Assembly (NCBI GenBank): GCA_016282215.1
Contig: JAEEKC010000230.1
Location: 1-6,636 of the forward strand
Length of the DNA stretch: 6,636 bases
Direction: 5' to 3'
Origin: Lachnospiraceae bacterium
Lineage (GTDB): Bacteria > Bacillota > Clostridia > Lachnospirales > Lachnospiraceae
Shown: positions 4,695 to 6,636 of the stretch, one piece after another
How positions within the stretch are numbered: the stretch's first letter is position 1
Layout of the letters: each line of letters opens with the position of its first letter
Position numbers and translations under genes: made by a program
Notes under the pieces: generated by a model
Told to the model about the DNA's origin: nothing
Seen by the model: the letters and a program-made list of their open reading frames with translations, nothing else
The model's database searches: none

Positions 4695-6636
4695 ATGCCG
4701 AAAAAGTATATGAACTTTACAGAAGTAGATCTCATTATGAGCGAAGAATACATGGAAGAGGATTTGCGGATTGAAGCAAAGAGGATCATAGAAGACTGGG
4801 GGAAGTGGGATAGTATTTCAAAAGAATATTATCTTAAACAGTTTCTGGTCGATAAAGGCGAGAAATTGGCCACAAACGAAGAAGAAAAGAAACAGTTTCA
4901 AGAGGATGCCCAAAATGAACAGGTCCTCAGTATCGTGAAGCAGATTGCGAAAAATGTCGATAACGGCGATGACGCCTTTATCCTTCTGAACAGTCATATG
5001 ATGAATGATATCGCGTTTCCTGCTCATTCGCTGGATGTCAATACAAGTTACAAGGGCGGCGCCATGGAAAATGAGGCCATGAAGCAGGCCGTCGCGGATC
5101 AGAAAACAGCGATAGACCGGGTGGTAAAGGAGCATGTCAGCGCGGCACAGGCAGTCGGTGAAATTGTTGAAAAACGAACTGCTGCCTTAAAAGGTAAACA
5201 GGATAATAAACAGGCTGACATTGATGATCAGGATGAAGAATATGAAGGCATAGATCTTAATCAAAGTTATATGTCCATCAATAATGGTGAAGAGCTCTTA
5301 GATATGAACGAGCCGAATCTCAATGATCTGCTCGGTGATTATGAACAGGATAACTTCATCAAAAAGGAAGAGGATGAGAAAGAGAAAGAGGAAGAAATAA
5401 AGGAAGAAATAAAAGTTGAAGAAAAGCAGGGGGCGGGTTTTGTCGTGAATCCGAATCCTGTTCCTAATAAAGAGCCTGAGGTTGTCCCCGAGGTTGTTCC
5501 TGTGGCTGCGCCCATCCAGGCGCCCGGTCCGGATCCGTTCCTGACGGACAGATTCATCGAGAAAGATATGAAGGAAGAAAGGGAACCCTTCTTCTTTGAG
5601 AGATTGATCGTGCTGCCGGCTGATAAAGATTCTGTTAAGAATTATGTGAAGGATTATTATCTTCCGAAGGCTGAAGATACACATAAACAGGTCAGTGAAT
5701 ATTCCGGCGGAGAGCTGGCTGATATGATCATAGGTGAAACCTTGCTTACCAGACCTTCAGCGAAAAACGGAGGCATACTCGAAAAGGTCAAGACGGAAGG
5801 GCTGAGGAAAGACGATCTGAACGCGGCGAATAAGAAGATAGATTCGATGCGTCTGAAGATCCTTTCCGATGAATCGTTCCAAAAGACTGTCAGGGAAGGC
5901 GGAGAAATAGGCAGTTTCTATGAGCGCTATAAGCAGAACAAGAGACAGGAACTGACTCGCAGAACAGCTGCGGACAAAGACCGGGATTCCCTTCGAAATG
6001 CGTGGTACAATGATCAAAAGATAAAACTGAATGACAGTACCTTAAAGAAATTTGAAAATTTACGGGACCAGATGCTGGATCTGAACAATAACAAGTATCG
6101 TGCCGGTTTGAATGATGATATGGTATGGAAGCTGAAGGGGGTAATTGAAAAAGCCCAAAAAGATGAACTTGAGATGAGTGATTTAGTAAGCCTTCAGCAA
6201 GCCTCGGCAAAGTATTATGCGGGTCGAAAGGGAAGGTTTTTCCAGCCGTTTACCGATGCCGGAAAGGATAGGCTGCAGGTATCAGCAGATATTTATGAAA
6301 CCGTAAACGGAGCGATCGGCAAATTCGTGGAGATGTTTAATACGCTCGAAGAAAAGAATATCAGCATTGATGTTGTCTCTGAAGCGGGGCTGCCCGAAAA
6401 AGGATTTGTAAAAGGAAAAGAGTTTATCCTTGCACCCAATAAGTATGCGGATATCATCAAAAAGAACGAGGAGTTTAAAAAGGAACTTCAAAAGATTGAT
6501 TTTGCAAAGGAAATGGGAAAAGCGGACTTTCAGGAAGGCAAGGGTTTTGCTGATAAGCTTTTGGCAATCGGGAAGAAATATGAGTATCTTGAAAATGACA
6601 AATCATTAAAAGAAGAACAGGTCAAAGAAGGTCTGA
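4695..6636 (+). CDS. large unassigned charged helical protein, 3' end beyond the window
   Basis: This frame is open without a stop from ATG 4695 to the window edge, at least 647 codons; the C-terminus is missing. The start is fixed by AAGGAG (4681-4686), 8 nt upstream. The protein shows no signal peptide or hydrophobic membrane segment and contains no cysteine in the visible part. Residues 1-220 are mainly helical and acidic. Residues 223-245 are almost pure Glu/Lys (likely a charged helix or linker), followed by a Pro/Val-rich hinge at about 252-281. From 285 onward it is a long, largely helical region with few Trp (W437, W478). A segment at 503-526 (ASAKYYAGRKG...TDAGKDR) recalls, from memory only, helical repeats in very large uncharacterised proteins of gut Clostridia. 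I do not recognise a catalytic motif. Several reverse-strand frames opposite this gene are shadows. Function unknown; cytoplasmic scaffold or non-classically exported protein are both open. Confidence 0.8.
   Translation, partial: MPKKYMNFTEVDLIMSEEYMEEDLRIEAKRIIEDWGKWDSISKEYYLKQFLVDKGEKLATNEEEKKQFQEDAQNEQVLSIVKQIAKNVDNGDDAFILLNSHMMNDIAFPAHSLDVNTSYKGGAMENEAMKQAVADQKTAIDRVVKEHVSAAQAVGEIVEKRTAALKGKQDNKQADIDDQDEEYEGIDLNQSYMSINNGEELLDMNEPNLNDLLGDYEQDNFIKKEEDEKEKEEEIKEEIKVEEKQGAGFVVNPNPVPNKEPEVVPEVVPVAAPIQAPGPDPFLTDRFIEKDMKEEREPFFFERLIVLPADKDSVKNYVKDYYLPKAEDTHKQVSEYSGGELADMIIGETLLTRPSAKNGGILEKVKTEGLRKDDLNAANKKIDSMRLKILSDESFQKTVREGGEIGSFYERYKQNKRQELTRRTAADKDRDSLRNAWYNDQKIKLNDSTLKKFENLRDQMLDLNNNKYRAGLNDDMVWKLKGVIEKAQKDELEMSDLVSLQQASAKYYAGRKGRFFQPFTDAGKDRLQVSADIYETVNGAIGKFVEMFNTLEEKNISIDVVSEAGLPEKGFVKGKEFILAPNKYADIIKKNEEFKKELQKIDFAKEMGKADFQEGKGFADKLLAIGKKYEYLENDKSLKEEQVKEGL

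Noticed and set aside
5298..5684. Reverse-strand frame of 128 codons rich in Phe/Leu/Ile
   Set aside because: It is the complement of the Glu/Lys-rich part of the large + strand gene; the apparent hydrophobic protein is an artefact of GAA/GAG/AAA runs, and the + frame is longer with a proper SD.

Overview
The window looks like a chromosomal stretch of a low-to-mid-GC Gram-positive anaerobe, most likely a gut Clostridia/Lachnospiraceae-type bacterium. This rests on strong AAGGAG-type ribosome binding sites, a Gram-positive-style lipoprotein with an S/T/D/E-rich tether, tight same-strand gene spacing, and the types of protein encoded. It is an inference from style, not a database match. All supported genes are on the + strand. 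I see no RNA gene, insertion sequence, CRISPR array or phage gene.

Layout. Positions 1-180 are non-coding or hold at most a short gene tail, with a candidate promoter and two copies of an 8-bp palindrome 60 bp apart. Positions 181-750 encode an HD-domain 5'-deoxynucleotidase-like metal phosphohydrolase, followed 20 nt later by a GNAT N-acetyltransferase (771-1220). Positions 1223-1410 hold a decayed or frameshifted Glu/Lys-rich coding remnant whose stop codon touches the next start. A three-gene cassette follows: PfkB-family sugar kinase (1411-2517), class II ketose-bisphosphate aldolase (2547-3422) and a lipoprotein of unknown function (3444-4316). Directly after the lipoprotein stop lies the orphan C-terminal end of a GGDEF (diguanylate cyclase) domain (about 4318-4515), clearly a gene fragment. 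After a 179-nt intergenic stretch, a large reading frame starts at 4695 behind a strong ribosome binding site and stays open to the window edge (at least 647 codons). It encodes a cysteine-free, helix-rich, highly charged protein that I cannot assign to a family.

How the genes work together. The kinase and aldolase form a coherent pair: phosphorylate a ketose or ketose-phosphate, then split the product into two triose-type units. The sugar cannot be read from sequence, and no transporter or regulator is present in the window. The lipoprotein is spaced as a member of the same transcript but has no obvious catalytic motif. The HD hydrolase and GNAT look like a small housekeeping or detoxification pair.

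The points most worth a second look are the large unassigned gene at the right edge, the unknown lipoprotein attached to a sugar cassette, and the two broken gene ends that bracket that cassette. The broken ends suggest deletion or insertion events on both sides. I found no convincing evidence for a complete new multi-gene system within these 6.6 kb.
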